A stretch of 49,394 bases of DNA from Candidatus Heteroruminococcus faecigallinarum (GCA_904387055.1 CAJFKV010000010.1:1-49394), one strand, 5' to 3'. Shown: positions 14,850 through 24,834, numbered from the stretch's first letter. Made by a program: numbers and translations. Notes: a model not told the origin generated them from the letters alone.

Positions 14850-15728
14850 TTAGGTCTCCCCTTGGGAGAGACCGGCCCCGGCCAGCGCGTCGGCCAGGGC
14901 GGCAAACTGCTCCACCGTCAGCTGCTCGGCCCGGGCCAAGGGGGGGATGCCGGCCTGGGCCAGCACCTGGGCCGCCCAGTCCTTGGGGCGGCCGAAGTAG
15001 GCGGCCAGGGCGTTGTGGACCGTTTTCCGCCGCTGGGAAAAGGCGGCCCGGACCCCCTCAAAATATAGCCGTTCCTCCCGGACGGCCACGGCGGGCTGGG
15101 GGAGGATGTCCAGCCGGATGACGGTGGAGTCCACCTGGGGAGCGGGAAGGAAAGAACCCCTCGACACGTGGAAAAGAACCTGCGGCTCGCTGTAGTACCG
15201 GATGGCGGCGCTGATGGCGCCCGCTTCCCGGCTGCCGGGCCGGGCGCAGATCCGCTGGGCGGCCTCCTTCTGGACCATGACGGTGATGGAGCGGATGGGC
15301 AATCTGTCCTCCAGCAGCTTCATCAGGATGGGGGAGGTGATGTAATAGGGGAGATTGGCACAGACCACCACCTCCATCCCCGGGAACTGGTCCCGGATCA
15401 GCTGGTGGAGATCCACCTTCAGCACGTCCTGGTTGACGATGGTGACATTGGAATAGGGGGCCAGGGTCTCGTCCAGGATGGGAAGCAGGCGGCTGTCGAT
15501 CTCGATGCAGACCACCTTTTCCCCGTCCTGGGCCAGCTGGGCGGTGAGGACGCCGATGCCGGCGCCGATTTCAATCACCCCCACGCCGGGGGCGGCGCCT
15601 CCCAGCTGGGAGATGCGGGGGCAGACCGAGGGGTTGACGATAAAATTCTGCCCCAGGGATTTGGAAAATGAAAACCCGTGGCGGGCAAGCAGATCTTTGA
15701 TAACCGAAAGGTTGGTGAGGGGTTCCAT
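14850..15728 (-). CDS. rsmA: 16S rRNA dimethyladenosine transferase
   Basis: A 292-residue KsgA/RsmA enzyme that dimethylates two adjacent adenosines near the 3' end of 16S rRNA, using S-adenosylmethionine. Motifs: SLGQNFIVNP (24-33), the SAM-binding EIGAGIGVLT (53-62), EIDSRL, and the catalytic ANLPYYI (about 126-132). The C-terminal helical domain includes the FSQRRKTVHNAL signature. Length is slightly over the usual 270-290. The start at 15728 follows GGAAGGGAG. First gene of a leftward three-gene operon. Confidence 0.96.
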   Translation of the reverse strand: MEPLTNLSVIKDLLARHGFSFSKSLGQNFIVNPSVCPRISQLGGAAPGVGVIEIGAGIGVLTAQLAQDGEKVVCIEIDSRLLPILDETLAPYSNVTIVNQDVLKVDLHQLIRDQFPGMEVVVCANLPYYITSPILMKLLEDRLPIRSITVMVQKEAAQRICARPGSREAGAISAAIRYYSEPQVLFHVSRGSFLPAPQVDSTVIRLDILPQPAVAVREERLYFEGVRAAFSQRRKTVHNALAAYFGRPKDWAAQVLAQAGIPPLARAEQLTVEQFAALADALAGAGLSQGET

Positions 15729-15781
15729 AGCGTTCTCCCTTCCAGTGGGGTGGAACCGGGTGCCGCCCGGTTCTTCCCCTT

Positions 15782-15810
15782 ATTATACTATATCCCGGCC
15801 CAAGAAGAAA
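15782..15810 (-). promoter_or_regulatory. Promoter of the rsmA operon
   Basis: On the minus strand TATAAT (15782-15787) with TTTCTT 17 bases upstream (15805-15810). The -10 is perfect and the -35 weak. Confidence 0.6.
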
Positions 15811-16047
15811 GAGCGAAGGGCCCTTTCTTCGGCCGCCGGCGGCCGAAAAACCGGCGAAACAGCAGGGTCTCCGGCGGGGCCGCCCCGGTGGACAGCCTCT
15901 CCCCCCTGTGGTAGAATACAAAATGCCCCCAGGAAGGGCCGGCGGCCGGGAGAAGCCCTGCCCGCCGGTGGATTGGACCCTGCCGGACCCGTTGCCCCCG
16001 GCGGGGAGAAGGGGGCGGCCGGGCCGCGGGAAAAAACCCGGAAACGG
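15811..16047. other. G+C-rich noncoding stretch, no gene seen
   Basis: Between the divergent rsmA and deaminase promoters. It contains a perfect 20-base palindrome (15828-15847, TTCGGCCGCC and its complement) and several shorter G+C-rich inverted repeats. A TAGAAT at about 15912 has no matching -35. I see no ribosome site with a protein-like frame. Confidence 0.55.
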
Positions 16048-16076
16048 TTGAAAGAGCGGCCCGGATGGTCTACAAT
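16048..16076 (+). promoter_or_regulatory. Promoter of the deaminase gene
   Basis: TTGAAA at 16048-16053 and TACAAT at 16071-16076 with a 17-base spacer; the start codon follows 41 bases later. Confidence 0.85.
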
Positions 16077-16116
16077 GAAGAAAAGAAACTTGCAAAAAAG
16101 GGAGGGTTGTTCCCCT

Positions 16117-16605
16117 ATGGAGCGCCGTGACAAGATCAACTATTACCTGGACATCGCCGAGACGGTTTCCCTCCGCGGAACCTGTCTTCGCCGCAACTAC
16201 GGGGCCATCATTGTGAAGAACGATCAGATCATCTCCACCGGGTATGTGGGGGCGCCCCGGGGGCGGGTCAACTGCAGCGACCTGGGTTACTGCACCCGGG
16301 AAAAGCTGAACATCCCCCGGGGGGAGCGGTATGAGCTCTGCCGGTCGGTCCACGCCGAGGCCAACGCCATCATCCACGCCGCCCGCCAGGATATGATCGG
16401 CTCCACCCTGTATCTGGTGGGGAAGGAGATGGACGGCAGCTATGTAAAGGCCGCCTGCCCCTGCTCCATGTGCAAGCGGATGATTATCAACGCCGGCATC
16501 GACACGGTGATCGTCCGGGACGACCGCAGCAACTACCGGGTGTACCCGGTGGCCGAGTCCTGGGTGCAGGAGGACGAGTCCCTGGAGGGGACGCGGGGGT
16601 ATTGA
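16117..16605 (+). CDS. Deoxycytidylate (dCMP) deaminase family protein
   Basis: A 162-residue zinc deaminase, most likely converting dCMP to dUMP for thymidylate synthesis. The zinc site is HAE (H79, E81) and PCSMC (C116, C119). The early region with GAIIVKNDQIISTGYVG and the Cys-rich CSDLGYC insert resembles dCMP deaminases and Bacillus ComEB. Length fits. GGGAGGG stands before ATG 16117; the longer open frame upstream to 15478 is a shadow over rsmA. It has its own promoter and is probably monocistronic. Confidence 0.88.
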   Translation: MERRDKINYYLDIAETVSLRGTCLRRNYGAIIVKNDQIISTGYVGAPRGRVNCSDLGYCTREKLNIPRGERYELCRSVHAEANAIIHAARQDMIGSTLYLVGKEMDGSYVKAACPCSMCKRMIINAGIDTVIVRDDRSNYRVYPVAESWVQEDESLEGTRGY

Positions 16606-16757
16606 TCCCCCTCTTCCCCCCCAAAAAGGCCGGGGAGAAGGGCGCGCGGGGGTTGCTTTATGAGTGCGCCCGTTCTGCTCAAATGCTGCATGGGGACGCC
16701 GTTTTTTTGCTGCGATGGGAAGAGCGGCGGGAATCCCTTTCTTTTTACGAACATTTG

Positions 16758-16766
16758 TGCTATACT
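16758..16766 (+). promoter_or_regulatory. Extended -10 promoter of tepA
   Basis: TGCTATACT at 16758-16766, followed by GAGG. The 13 bases 16758-16770 are identical to 24826-24838 before the aldolase gene. The -35 (TTTCTT) is weak. Confidence 0.65.
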
Positions 16767-16876
16767 GAGGCATGGCTGCCCGGCAGGGATAAGGATTCCC
16801 CCGCCGGCATATTCCTGTAACAGGCGGCAGAGACTAACATCGATCCTGTTTTTGCAGCAAGAAAGGAGCGATGTGT

Positions 16877-17656
16877 ATGCGTTATCTGCCCGGCGAGCCG
16901 GAGGGCGCCCCGGAGGAGGAGCTGCTCTTTCCCCAGAGCCAGACCCAGCAGATCATTGAGACCGGTTCGGTGACCCCCAAGGGGGCCAAGCACAGCATCC
17001 ACTGCCTGACGGTGGTGGGCCAGGTGGAGGGGCACTTTATCCTGCCGCCCCAGAACAAGACCACCAAATACGAGCATGTCATTCCCCAGCTGGTGGCGAT
17101 CCAGCAGGACCCGGCCATCGAGGGGCTGCTGGTGGTGCTGAACACCGTGGGGGGAGATGTGGAGGCGGGGCTGGCCATTGCCGAGCTGATTGCCGGCCTC
17201 CACAAGCCCACCGTTTCCCTGGTGCTGGGAGGCGGGCACTCCATCGGGGTGCCCCTGGCCTGCAGCGCCCGCCTGTCCATGATTGCCCCCTCGGCCACCA
17301 TGACCATCCATCCGGTCCGGATGAACGGCCTGGTGCTGGGGGTGCCCCAGACCATGTCCTATATTGAAAAGATGCAGGAACGGATCGTCCGGTTCGTCAG
17401 CGAGAATTCCCAGATGAGCGCCGAGGAGTTCCGCCGGCTGATGATGAACACCGGGGAACTGGTGACCGACGTGGGGACGGTTTTGGACGGCCAGCAGGCG
17501 GTGGAAGCGGGGCTGATCGACCGGCTGGGCGGCTTGGGGGACGCCATCGACGCCCTCTATCAGCTGATTGAAGCCGAACCCCCGGAAAAGAAGACCCGCC
17601 GCAAGGCCTCCCGCAAGGGAGCCTCCCGCCGGAAGAAAGGGGGCGGCAGGGAATGA
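16877..17656 (+). CDS. tepA: ClpP-class serine protease, TepA-like
   Basis: A 259-residue cytoplasmic ClpP-fold protease of the TepA/YmfB group. The catalytic serine is S122 in GGGHSIG and the histidine H145 in TIHPV. A short N-terminal extension precedes the fold and a Lys/Arg-rich tail (about 235-259) follows it. ATG 16877 is preferred to ATG 16871 since AGGAG (16864-16868) is eight bases away. In Bacillus, tepA is followed by ylzJ and then spoIIIE, and the same order is seen here, which supports the name. Its role is unsettled: it was linked to protein export and spore proteins. Confidence 0.88.
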   Translation: MRYLPGEPEGAPEEELLFPQSQTQQIIETGSVTPKGAKHSIHCLTVVGQVEGHFILPPQNKTTKYEHVIPQLVAIQQDPAIEGLLVVLNTVGGDVEAGLAIAELIAGLHKPTVSLVLGGGHSIGVPLACSARLSMIAPSATMTIHPVRMNGLVLGVPQTMSYIEKMQERIVRFVSENSQMSAEEFRRLMMNTGELVTDVGTVLDGQQAVEAGLIDRLGGLGDAIDALYQLIEAEPPEKKTRRKASRKGASRRKKGGGRE

Positions 17657-17853
17657 TGCTGTACACGGTGGTGCCCACGCCGGTGGTGTTTCCGCCCCAG
17701 CCGCCGCCGGCCGGCCAGTGGCGTTCCTGCAACGGGGGGATGGTGCTTCTGCGCCGGACCGCCCAGGGGCAGGTGGTGGACCGGCTGGTTTCCACCGACC
17801 CCGCCCAGTATCTCCACCCCGGGTTCCAGCCGGGAAGCCGGTTCCGCCCGTAA
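17653..17853 (+). CDS. ylzJ: YlzJ-like protein
   Basis: A 66-residue protein starting with ATG 17653, overlapping the tepA stop by four bases (ATGA). It begins MMLYTVVP and is rich in Pro and Arg, matching the small YlzJ-like family found directly after tepA in Firmicutes. Function unknown. Translation is probably coupled to tepA. Confidence 0.82.
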   Translation: MMLYTVVPTPVVFPPQPPPAGQWRSCNGGMVLLRRTAQGQVVDRLVSTDPAQYLHPGFQPGSRFRP

Positions 17854-17893
17854 CCGGGCGGCCGTTATTTCAACATCCAAGGAGGGCTTTGCC

Positions 17894-18775
17894 TTGACCA
17901 TCCTAGAAGCGATTCTCCAGGGGCTGATCCAGGGATTTACCGAGTTTCTGCCCGTCTCCAGCTCGGGACACCTGTCCCTCTTCCAGTATTTTACCGGCAG
18001 CAGCTCGGACAGTTCGGTCACCTTTTCGGTGATGCTCCATTTCGGCACCCTGATAGCGGTATTCATCGCCTTCTGGCCCACCATCCTGGGCTTGATCCGG
18101 GAATTTTTTGCCATGGTGGGGGAGATTGCAAAGGGGCGGTTCTCCTTCCGGCAGATGAACGGCCGGCGGCGGATGATCCTGCTGCTGATCCTCTCCATCC
18201 TGCCGCTGTTTGTCATGTTGTTTCTCAAGGACACGGTGGCAGGCTTCTCGGCGGACAACGGCATCATGGTGGAGGGCTTCTGCTTCCTGGTGACCAGCTG
18301 CCTGCTGTGGCTGGCCGACCGATGCACCAAGGGCCACAAAAAGGCCTCCACCATGACCCCTCGGGACGCCCTGGCCATGGGGGTGGCCCAAACCTTTGCC
18401 ACCATGCCGGGCATCTCCCGCTCCGGCTCCACCCTGACGGTGGGGCTCCTGTGCGGGCTGGACCGGTCCTACGCCGTGGCCTTCTCCTTTATCATGGGGA
18501 TTCCCGCGGTGCTGGGGGCCAACCTTCTGGATCTGGCCGACAGCATTGCCGCGGGGGAGCCCCTCTTCTCCCTGCCCCTGCTGGTGGGGGTAGTGGTGGC
18601 GGCCATCTCCGGGCTGGCCTCCATCAAGCTGGTGAACTATCTGGTCACCTCCGACAAGCTGCGGATCTTTGCCTGGTACACCCTGGCTTTGGGCGGGGTG
18701 GTTCTGGTGGTGGGCGCGGTGGAACAGCTGGCCGGCCATCCGGTCCAGCAGCTGGTGAGCAGCCTCTTCCGCTGA
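17894..18775 (+). CDS. uppP: Undecaprenyl-diphosphatase UppP (BacA)
   Basis: A 293-residue, about eight-helix membrane enzyme that removes a phosphate from undecaprenyl diphosphate to recycle the cell-wall lipid carrier; extra copies give bacitracin resistance. Both signatures are intact: GFTEFLPVSSSGHL (about 14-27) and PGISRSGST (about 175-183). The start is TTG 17894, with AAGGAGG seven bases upstream and no better ATG. It stands between ylzJ and ftsK, where Bacillus has ymfC, so it appears inserted into an otherwise conserved gene order. Confidence 0.95.
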   Translation: MTILEAILQGLIQGFTEFLPVSSSGHLSLFQYFTGSSSDSSVTFSVMLHFGTLIAVFIAFWPTILGLIREFFAMVGEIAKGRFSFRQMNGRRRMILLLILSILPLFVMLFLKDTVAGFSADNGIMVEGFCFLVTSCLLWLADRCTKGHKKASTMTPRDALAMGVAQTFATMPGISRSGSTLTVGLLCGLDRSYAVAFSFIMGIPAVLGANLLDLADSIAAGEPLFSLPLLVGVVVAAISGLASIKLVNYLVTSDKLRIFAWYTLALGGVVLVVGAVEQLAGHPVQQLVSSLFR

Positions 18776-18834
18776 CCGCCGCCCCCTTCCCCCGCCGCCC
18801 GGCAATCCACACTGATGACAAGGAGTAACACGCA

Positions 18835-21549
18835 ATGGCTACCACGCGCAGCAAATCCCCCCGTAAAACCTCCGCCGCCAAGCGGAAGGCCCAGCAGGCG
18901 GCCTCCCGCCAGATGAAGGCGGTCATCCTCTTCGCCCTGGGAGTGGTGGTGACCGCCCTGGCCATCATCCCCGGTTCCAACGTATGGCTGTGGCTCCACA
19001 GCCTGCTGCTGGGCCTCTTCAGCTGGATGGCCCTGCCGGTGGGTCCCTTTATGCTCTATCTGGCTGTCAAGCTGTCGATGGACCAGGAGAAATTCCCCCT
19101 GGCCGCCCGGTCCTGGCAGGGGATTCTGCTGATCCTGCTGGTGACCGCCGCGGGGCAGATCTTCGGCAACGGGATGCCGGAAGAGGGGGCCTCCCTCTTT
19201 TCCACCCTGGGGGAGATCTACGCCGCCGGCCAGTCCTTCCAGGGAGGCGGCCTGGTGGGGGCGGTGCTGGGACTGCCGCTGCTGCACTTTCTGGACTTTT
19301 GGGGGGCGGTGGTGGTCGTCCTGGTGGCCCTCTTTGTCTTTGCCATGCTGATAACCGGCGGCACCCTGACCGGCCTGTACAACAAGGCCAAGGCCCCGGT
19401 GGAGAAGATGAGCCAGGTGTATACCGACCGGATGGAGTCGGCCCAGCAGCGGCGCCGGTCCGCCCGGTTTGACATTGACGTGCCCCTCCCCCGGGAGGAG
19501 GATTCTCGGGAGGAGGCCTCCCTTCCGGAGGAGCCGGCGCCCCAGCCCTCCGGCGGCGCCAAGGAGCGGCTGCTGCGGGCGGCGGGGAAGAGATCGGCCA
19601 TCGATCTGCCGCTGCCCGGGGAGGAAACGCCGCCCCCGCCCCAGCCTCAGCCGGAACCGGAGCCGGAGCCGGAACCTGCCCCCGACCCCGATCCCCTGGA
19701 CGACCTGGTATTGCGGGCCGTTTCCGGGGAGGGGCGGGTCTCCTCTGCCCAGGAGGAGGGGCGTTTTTCCTTCCAGGAGGAGGCGCCGGTTCCCTACAGC
19801 GGCGGTACCCTGAACCGGGGCGGGCAGACCTTCCAGATTCCCGACCTGCCCGGCGATCCCCTCCCCCCCGACGAAGACCTGCTGGACGGCAGCGCCCTCT
19901 TTGGAGCGCCGGCCTCCCAGCAGCCGCCCCAGGAGGAGCTGCCCGAGTTCCTTCCCCTGGAGCTGGAGGAGGACTCCCTTCCCCCCGTGGAGCAGGAGGC
20001 GGACCTTCCCCCTGAGGAGGAAGGGGACAAGCCGGAGCCGGACGGCGCCCCCGCGGCGGCGGCAGAGGAGCCGGCTCCCCCGCCGGAGTATGTGTTCCCG
20101 CCGGTTTCTCTGCTGGATGCGTCTCCAGAGGGGAATACCGGCGACCTGACCGAGGAGCTTCGGTCCAACGCGGCCCTGCTGGTGGATACCCTCAAGAGCT
20201 TCGGCGTGCAGACCCGGGTGGTGGACATCTCCCGGGGGCCGGCGGTTACCCGGTACGAGCTGCAGCCCTCGGCGGGGGTGAAGATCAGCCGGATCACCGG
20301 CCTGGCCGACGACATTGCCCTCAACCTGGCGGCCTCCGGGGTGCGGATCGAGGCCCCCATCCCCAACAAGGCGGCGGTGGGCATCGAGGTGCCCAACAAG
20401 ACGGTCCGCCCGGTCCACATCCGGGAGGTCATCGATTCGGAAGCCTTTGTCCAGGCAGCCAGCCGGGTGTCGGTGGCCCTGGGCAAGGACATCGCCGGCA
20501 AGATCGTGATCTCCGACCTGGCCAAGATGCCCCATGTCCTCATCGCCGGGTCCACCGGCTCGGGCAAGAGCGTCTGCATCAATTCCATCATCATCAGCAT
20601 CCTCTACAAGGCCAAGCCGGAGGAGGTCAAGCTGCTGATGATCGACCCCAAGGTGGTGGAATTGGGAGGTTACAACGGGATTCCTCATCTGCTGGTGCCG
20701 GTGGTCACCGATCCCAAGAAGGCCGCCGGGGCCCTGTGCTGGGCGGTGAACGAGATGCTCCGCCGGTACCAGTCCTTCAGTGAATACGGGGTCCGGGATC
20801 TGGGAGGATACAACCGGTTCTGCCAGCAGCATCCGGAGCTGGAGCCCATGCCCCAGATCGTCATCATCATCGACGAGCTGTCCGACCTGATGATGGCCGC
20901 CCCCAACGATGTAGAGGATTACATCTGCCGCCTGGCCCAGATGGCCCGGGCGGCCGGGATGCACCTGGTTATCGCCACCCAGCGCCCCTCGGTGGACGTG
21001 ATCACCGGCATCATCAAGGCCAACATCCCCTCCCGGATCGCCTTCGCCGTCTCCTCCCAGGTGGACTCCCGCACCATTCTGGACTCGGCCGGGGCCGAGA
21101 AGCTGCTGGGCCGGGGCGACATGCTCTACAACCCGGTGGGCAGCGCCAAGCCCACCCGGGTCCAGGGATGCTTTGTGAGCGACAGCGAGGTGGAGCGGGT
21201 GGTGGACTTTGTGAAGAAGGGCGGTACCGCCGCCTACAGCGACACCATCCTGGAGGAGATTGACAAGCAGGCTGCCCGCACCGGCCAGAAGGGCGGCGGC
21301 AGCGGCGACGACGGGGACGAGGAGGACGAGTACCTGGACCAGGCCATCGAGTGCGTGGTGGAAGCGGGGGTGGCCTCCACCTCCCTCCTTCAGCGGCGGC
21401 TCAAGCTGGGCTATGCCCGGGCGGCCCGCCTCATCGATTCCCTGGAGCAGAAGGGGATTGTGGGCCCCTTTGAGGGGAGCAAGCCCCGCCAGGTGCTGAT
21501 CTCCAAGGAGCGCTGGTATGAGATGAAGCTGCAGAAGCAGGATTCTTGA
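18835..21549 (+). CDS. DNA translocase FtsK/SpoIIIE
   Basis: A 904-residue septal DNA pump that moves chromosomes during division or sporulation. The N-terminal part (about 20-175) has four membrane helices. A long acidic, Pro/Glu-rich linker follows (about 185-430), including an [10 protein letters not shown] stretch. The motor starts near 440, with Walker A GSTGSGKS (572-579) and Walker B IIIIDE (D680, E681). A C-terminal winged-helix gamma domain (about 830-895, ending near KPRQVLI) reads DNA polarity. AAGGAG stands before the ATG. Length is typical for SpoIIIE with an enlarged linker. Whether it serves division, sporulation or both is not shown. Confidence 0.96.
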   Translation: MATTRSKSPRKTSAAKRKAQQAASRQMKAVILFALGVVVTALAIIPGSNVWLWLHSLLLGLFSWMALPVGPFMLYLAVKLSMDQEKFPLAARSWQGILLILLVTAAGQIFGNGMPEEGASLFSTLGEIYAAGQSFQGGGLVGAVLGLPLLHFLDFWGAVVVVLVALFVFAMLITGGTLTGLYNKAKAPVEKMSQVYTDRMESAQQRRRSARFDIDVPLPREEDSREEASLPEEPAPQPSGGAKERLLRAAGKRSAIDLPLPGEETPPPPQPQPEPEPEPEPAPDPDPLDDLVLRAVSGEGRVSSAQEEGRFSFQEEAPVPYSGGTLNRGGQTFQIPDLPGDPLPPDEDLLDGSALFGAPASQQPPQEELPEFLPLELEEDSLPPVEQEADLPPEEEGDKPEPDGAPAAAAEEPAPPPEYVFPPVSLLDASPEGNTGDLTEELRSNAALLVDTLKSFGVQTRVVDISRGPAVTRYELQPSAGVKISRITGLADDIALNLAASGVRIEAPIPNKAAVGIEVPNKTVRPVHIREVIDSEAFVQAASRVSVALGKDIAGKIVISDLAKMPHVLIAGSTGSGKSVCINSIIISILYKAKPEEVKLLMIDPKVVELGGYNGIPHLLVPVVTDPKKAAGALCWAVNEMLRRYQSFSEYGVRDLGGYNRFCQQHPELEPMPQIVIIIDELSDLMMAAPNDVEDYICRLAQMARAAGMHLVIATQRPSVDVITGIIKANIPSRIAFAVSSQVDSRTILDSAGAEKLLGRGDMLYNPVGSAKPTRVQGCFVSDSEVERVVDFVKKGGTAAYSDTILEEIDKQAARTGQKGGGSGDDGDEEDEYLDQAIECVVEAGVASTSLLQRRLKLGYARAARLIDSLEQKGIVGPFEGSKPRQVLISKERWYEMKLQKQDS

Positions 21550-21570
21550 CGGCAAACAGGGACAGGCCTG

Positions 21571-21601
21571 GGGCCGGGCGGCCGGAAGGCCGGCCCGGCC
21601 C
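21571..21601 (+). other. Strong intercistronic hairpin before the YgiQ gene
   Basis: A 13-bp G+C-only stem with one bulged base around a GGAA tetraloop, 20 bases before the ribosome site of the next gene. There is no T-run after it, so it looks more like an RNA stabiliser or leaky block than a terminator. Confidence 0.6.
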
Positions 21602-21632
21602 TTGCTGCCGGCCGGACAACAGGAGGAACCAT

Positions 21633-23546
21633 ATGAACGACTTTTTGCCCATTACTGCCGCCGAAGCCGCCGCCCGCGGCTGGGAGGAGGTGGACTTTGT
21701 CTGCGTCACCGGGGACGCCTATGTGGATCACCCCAGCTTTGGCATGGCGATCCTTTCCCGGCTGCTGGAGGCCCAGGGGTACCGGGTGGCGGTCCTGGCC
21801 CAGCCGGAGTTTCACTCCTGCCGGGAGTTTGCCCGCTTTGGCCGGCCCCGGTGCGCCTTCCTCATCAACGGGGGGAACATCGACTCCATGGTGGCCCACT
21901 ACACCGCCGCCAAGCGCCGCCGCAGCGACGACGCCTATACCCCCGGCAACAAGGCGGGCCGCCGGCCCGACCGGGCGGTCACCGTCTACTCCCGCCTGGC
22001 CAAGGAGGCCTACCCCGACTGCCCGGTCATCATCGGCGGGATCGAGGCCTCCCTGCGGCGGTTTGCCCACTACGACTACTGGGACGACAAGGTGCGGCCG
22101 TCGGTGCTGGTGGACAGCGGGGCCGACCTGCTGGTCTACGGCATGGGGGAGCGGCAGATGACCGCCATCGCCCGCACCCTCAGCCAGGGGGGAATCCCCC
22201 GGGACCTGTGGGGAGAGCGGGGGATCTGCTATCTCTGCGACCCCCAGGAGGCCCCCGCCGACGGGGTGGTCTGCCCCAGCTTCTACCGGGTGCAGGGGGA
22301 CAAGGAGGCCTATGCCCGGGCGTCCCGCCTCCAGATGGAGGAGCAGGATCCGGTGTATGGCCGGACCATCGTCCAGAAGCAGTCCCCCACCCAGTCCCTG
22401 GTACAGACGCCTCCGGCCTTCCCCCTGGAACAGGAGGAGCTGGACCGGGTGTTTGCCCTGCCCTTCCGGCGGATGTACCACCCCAGCTATGAGAAGGAGG
22501 GAGGGGTCAAGGCCATCGAGGAGGTGGAGTTCTCCATCATCCACAACCGGGGGTGTTTTGGCGGGTGCCATTTCTGTGCCATCACCCTCCACCAGGGGCG
22601 GCGGGTCACCTGCCGCAGCCACGCCTCGGTGCTGGAGGAAGCCCGCTCCTTTGTGAAGAATCCCCGCTTCAAAGGGTACATCCACGATGTGGGCGGCCCC
22701 ACTGCCAACTTCCGGGGCCCTTCCTGCCCCAAGCAGAAGCAGGCCGGGGTGTGCAAGGACCGCCTCTGCCTGGCGCCCAAGCCCTGCCCGGCCCTCCAGG
22801 CGGATCACACCGATTACCTGGCCCTGCTGGAGGAGCTGCGGGCCATCCGGGGGGTCAAGAAGGTGTTTATCCGGTCGGGCATCCGGTTCGATTATGTCAA
22901 CCTGGACCACAAGACCGATTTCCTGGATCAGCTGGTGCGCCACCATGTGAGCGGCCAGCTGAAGGTGGCCCCGGAGCACACCTCGCCCCGGGTGCTGGCC
23001 ATGATGGGGAAACCCCCCATCCAGGCCTTTGAGACCTTTATGAAACACTTTTATGCCGCCACCAAGCGGGCGGGCAAGGAGCAGTACCTGGTGCCCTACC
23101 TGATGTCCTCCCACCCGGGGTGCCGCCTTCAGGACGCGGTGGAGCTGGCCTGCTTCCTCAAGCGGCACCACATGCGGCCGGAGCAGGTGCAGGACTTTTA
23201 CCCCACGCCCGGCACCGTCTCCACCACCATGTTTTACACCGGCCTGAACCCGGCCACCATGGAGCCGGTCTACGTTCCCCGCACGCCTCAGGAGAAGCGG
23301 ATGCAGCGGGTGCTGCTCCAGTATTATAAACCGGAGAACCGCCGGGAGGTGATCCAGGCCCTGCTGGCCGCCGGCCGGCCGGATCTGATCGGTACCGGGC
23401 CCCACTGCCTGGTTCCCCCGGACCGGCAGTATCTCCAGGCCCAGCGGCAGAAGGACGGGGAGAAGTCCCGTCCCGGCGGCGGGAAGGGTCCCGGCGGCCC
23501 TCGCCGGGGGAAAGGACGCCCCGGTTCCCGCCGGGGGCGGCGGTAG
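21633..23546 (+). CDS. YgiQ-family radical SAM protein
   Basis: A 637-residue member of the UPF0313/YgiQ radical SAM family. The iron-sulfur cysteines are C308, C312 and C315 in RGCFGGCHFC, and a second Cys-rich stretch (PSCPKQKQAGVCKDRLC, about 366-382) is also characteristic. An N-terminal B12-binding-like domain precedes the barrel, and the tail (about 610-637) is a Gly/Arg/Lys-rich disordered end, as common in the family. AGGAGG precedes ATG 21633; the longer frame from 21546 starts inside the hairpin. The reaction is unknown. It follows ftsK closely and is probably cotranscribed. Confidence 0.92.
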   Translation: MNDFLPITAAEAAARGWEEVDFVCVTGDAYVDHPSFGMAILSRLLEAQGYRVAVLAQPEFHSCREFARFGRPRCAFLINGGNIDSMVAHYTAAKRRRSDDAYTPGNKAGRRPDRAVTVYSRLAKEAYPDCPVIIGGIEASLRRFAHYDYWDDKVRPSVLVDSGADLLVYGMGERQMTAIARTLSQGGIPRDLWGERGICYLCDPQEAPADGVVCPSFYRVQGDKEAYARASRLQMEEQDPVYGRTIVQKQSPTQSLVQTPPAFPLEQEELDRVFALPFRRMYHPSYEKEGGVKAIEEVEFSIIHNRGCFGGCHFCAITLHQGRRVTCRSHASVLEEARSFVKNPRFKGYIHDVGGPTANFRGPSCPKQKQAGVCKDRLCLAPKPCPALQADHTDYLALLEELRAIRGVKKVFIRSGIRFDYVNLDHKTDFLDQLVRHHVSGQLKVAPEHTSPRVLAMMGKPPIQAFETFMKHFYAATKRAGKEQYLVPYLMSSHPGCRLQDAVELACFLKRHHMRPEQVQDFYPTPGTVSTTMFYTGLNPATMEPVYVPRTPQEKRMQRVLLQYYKPENRREVIQALLAAGRPDLIGTGPHCLVPPDRQYLQAQRQKDGEKSRPGGGKGPGGPRRGKGRPGSRRGRR

Positions 23547-23561
23547 GAAGGGGGTCCCGCG

Positions 23562-24533
23562 ATGGCAAGACGAAGAAAGAAGCACCCGGGCGCGGCCCTC
23601 GCCACCGTCTGCGGCGGGCTGGTCTTGGGGGCGGCGATCCTCTGGCAGCTGGCCGGGGGAGTGGCCCTGCCCCCGCTGGAGGACCTGGCGGAGAGCCTCC
23701 GGGAGTATCTGACCCAGCCGGTGTCCGGCTCCCCTTCTCAGGAGGCGCCGCCGGCGCCGGTGGAGGGGGAGCTGCGGGTCCATATGATCGACGTGGGCCA
23801 GGGGGACAGCCTCCTGATCCAGACCGAGGACCAGGCGGTCCTCATCGACAGCGGGGAGGAGGAGTACGGTGATACGGTGTCCGCCTATCTGGAGAACCAG
23901 GGGGTGGAGCAGCTGGACCTGGTGGTGGCCACCCATCCCCACAGCGACCACATGGGCAGCATGGCCCAGATTGTGGAGGAATGGCAGGTGGACCAGTTCC
24001 TGATGCCGGTGGTCCCCCAGGACCTGACCCCCACCAGCCAGGTCTACGAGGACCTGCTGACAGCCCTGGAGGAGAAGGGGTTATCCATTGCCCAGCCGGA
24101 GACAGGGACGGTGTACGACCTGGGGGACGGGGCCAGTCTTACCATCCTGGCGCCGGTGGACCAGTATGACGACCTGAACAACTGGTCCATCGTCTGCCGG
24201 CTGGATTACGGGGAGACCAGCTTCCTCTTCACCGGGGACGCGGAAAAAGCGGTGGAGCGGGACCTTCTGGAAGCGGGGGCCGACCTGGACGCCGATCTGC
24301 TGAAGGTGGGCCACCACGGCTCCTCCACCTCTACGGGGAAAACCTTCCTGGAGGCGGTTTCCCCCCAGTACGGGCTGATCTCCTGCGGGATGGGGAACCG
24401 ATACGGCCATCCCAACGAAGAGACGCTGGACACCCTGGAGGAGGCAGGGGTGGAGGTCTACCGGACCGACATCTCCGGGTCCATTGTGGCCCTCTCGGAT
24501 GGGGAGACCATCACCATCACCACCCAGCAGTAA
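23562..24533 (+). CDS. Secreted or membrane-anchored MBL-fold protein (ComEC C-domain-like)
   Basis: A 323-residue metallo-beta-lactamase-fold hydrolase like the C-terminal domain of ComEC/Rec2. An N-terminal hydrophobic segment (about 11-32) should anchor or export it. The fold begins MIDVGQGDSLL (about 75-85); the metal motif is THPHSDH (H125, H127, D129, H130), followed by TGDAEK and VGHHGSS. It is 15 bases after the YgiQ gene and followed at once by a DUF3006 gene, a frequent pairing. An extracellular nuclease or phosphodiesterase role is plausible from the ComEC link but not shown. Confidence 0.88.
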   Translation: MARRRKKHPGAALATVCGGLVLGAAILWQLAGGVALPPLEDLAESLREYLTQPVSGSPSQEAPPAPVEGELRVHMIDVGQGDSLLIQTEDQAVLIDSGEEEYGDTVSAYLENQGVEQLDLVVATHPHSDHMGSMAQIVEEWQVDQFLMPVVPQDLTPTSQVYEDLLTALEEKGLSIAQPETGTVYDLGDGASLTILAPVDQYDDLNNWSIVCRLDYGETSFLFTGDAEKAVERDLLEAGADLDADLLKVGHHGSSTSTGKTFLEAVSPQYGLISCGMGNRYGHPNEETLDTLEEAGVEVYRTDISGSIVALSDGETITITTQQ

Positions 24534-24546
24534 AGGAGGAGATCCT

Positions 24547-24771
24547 GTGGAGATCTGGAGCGTGGACCGGCTGGAAGGGGACTGGGCGGTTCTGGCCGGC
24601 CCGGGCGGGCGGCTGGAGCTGCCCCTGGAGGAGCTGCCCTCCCCCCTGGGGGAAGGGGACTGCCTGCGCCGGGATGCCGGCGGCCGGTGGCAGCCGGCGC
24701 CGGAGGAAACCAAGCGGCGGCGGGAGGCCCTGTTCCGGCGGGCCCGGGCCCTGGGAAAGCAGTCGCCCTGA
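24547..24771 (+). CDS. DUF3006-type small protein
   Basis: A 74-residue protein starting with GTG 24547, with AAAGGAGGAG before it. It opens EIWSVDRLEGDWAVL, followed by LELPLEELP and a charged helix (KRRREALFRRARALG), which is the pattern of DUF3006 proteins, small beta-barrel-like partners often encoded beside ComEC-like MBL genes. The stop of the MBL gene is 13 bases upstream, so they are cotranslated neighbours. Function unknown. Confidence 0.82.
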   Translation: MEIWSVDRLEGDWAVLAGPGGRLELPLEELPSPLGEGDCLRRDAGGRWQPAPEETKRRREALFRRARALGKQSP

Positions 24772-24805
24772 GGGGCGGCCGGGACCCGGAATCTCCCGCC
24801 CCGTT

Positions 24806-24834
24806 TTGCCTGCAACAAAAAAATATGCTATACT
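24806..24834 (+). promoter_or_regulatory. Promoter of the aldolase gene
   Basis: TTGCCT at 24806-24811, 17-base spacer, TATACT at 24829-24834, with TG at 24826-24827 making it an extended -10. Confidence 0.85.
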
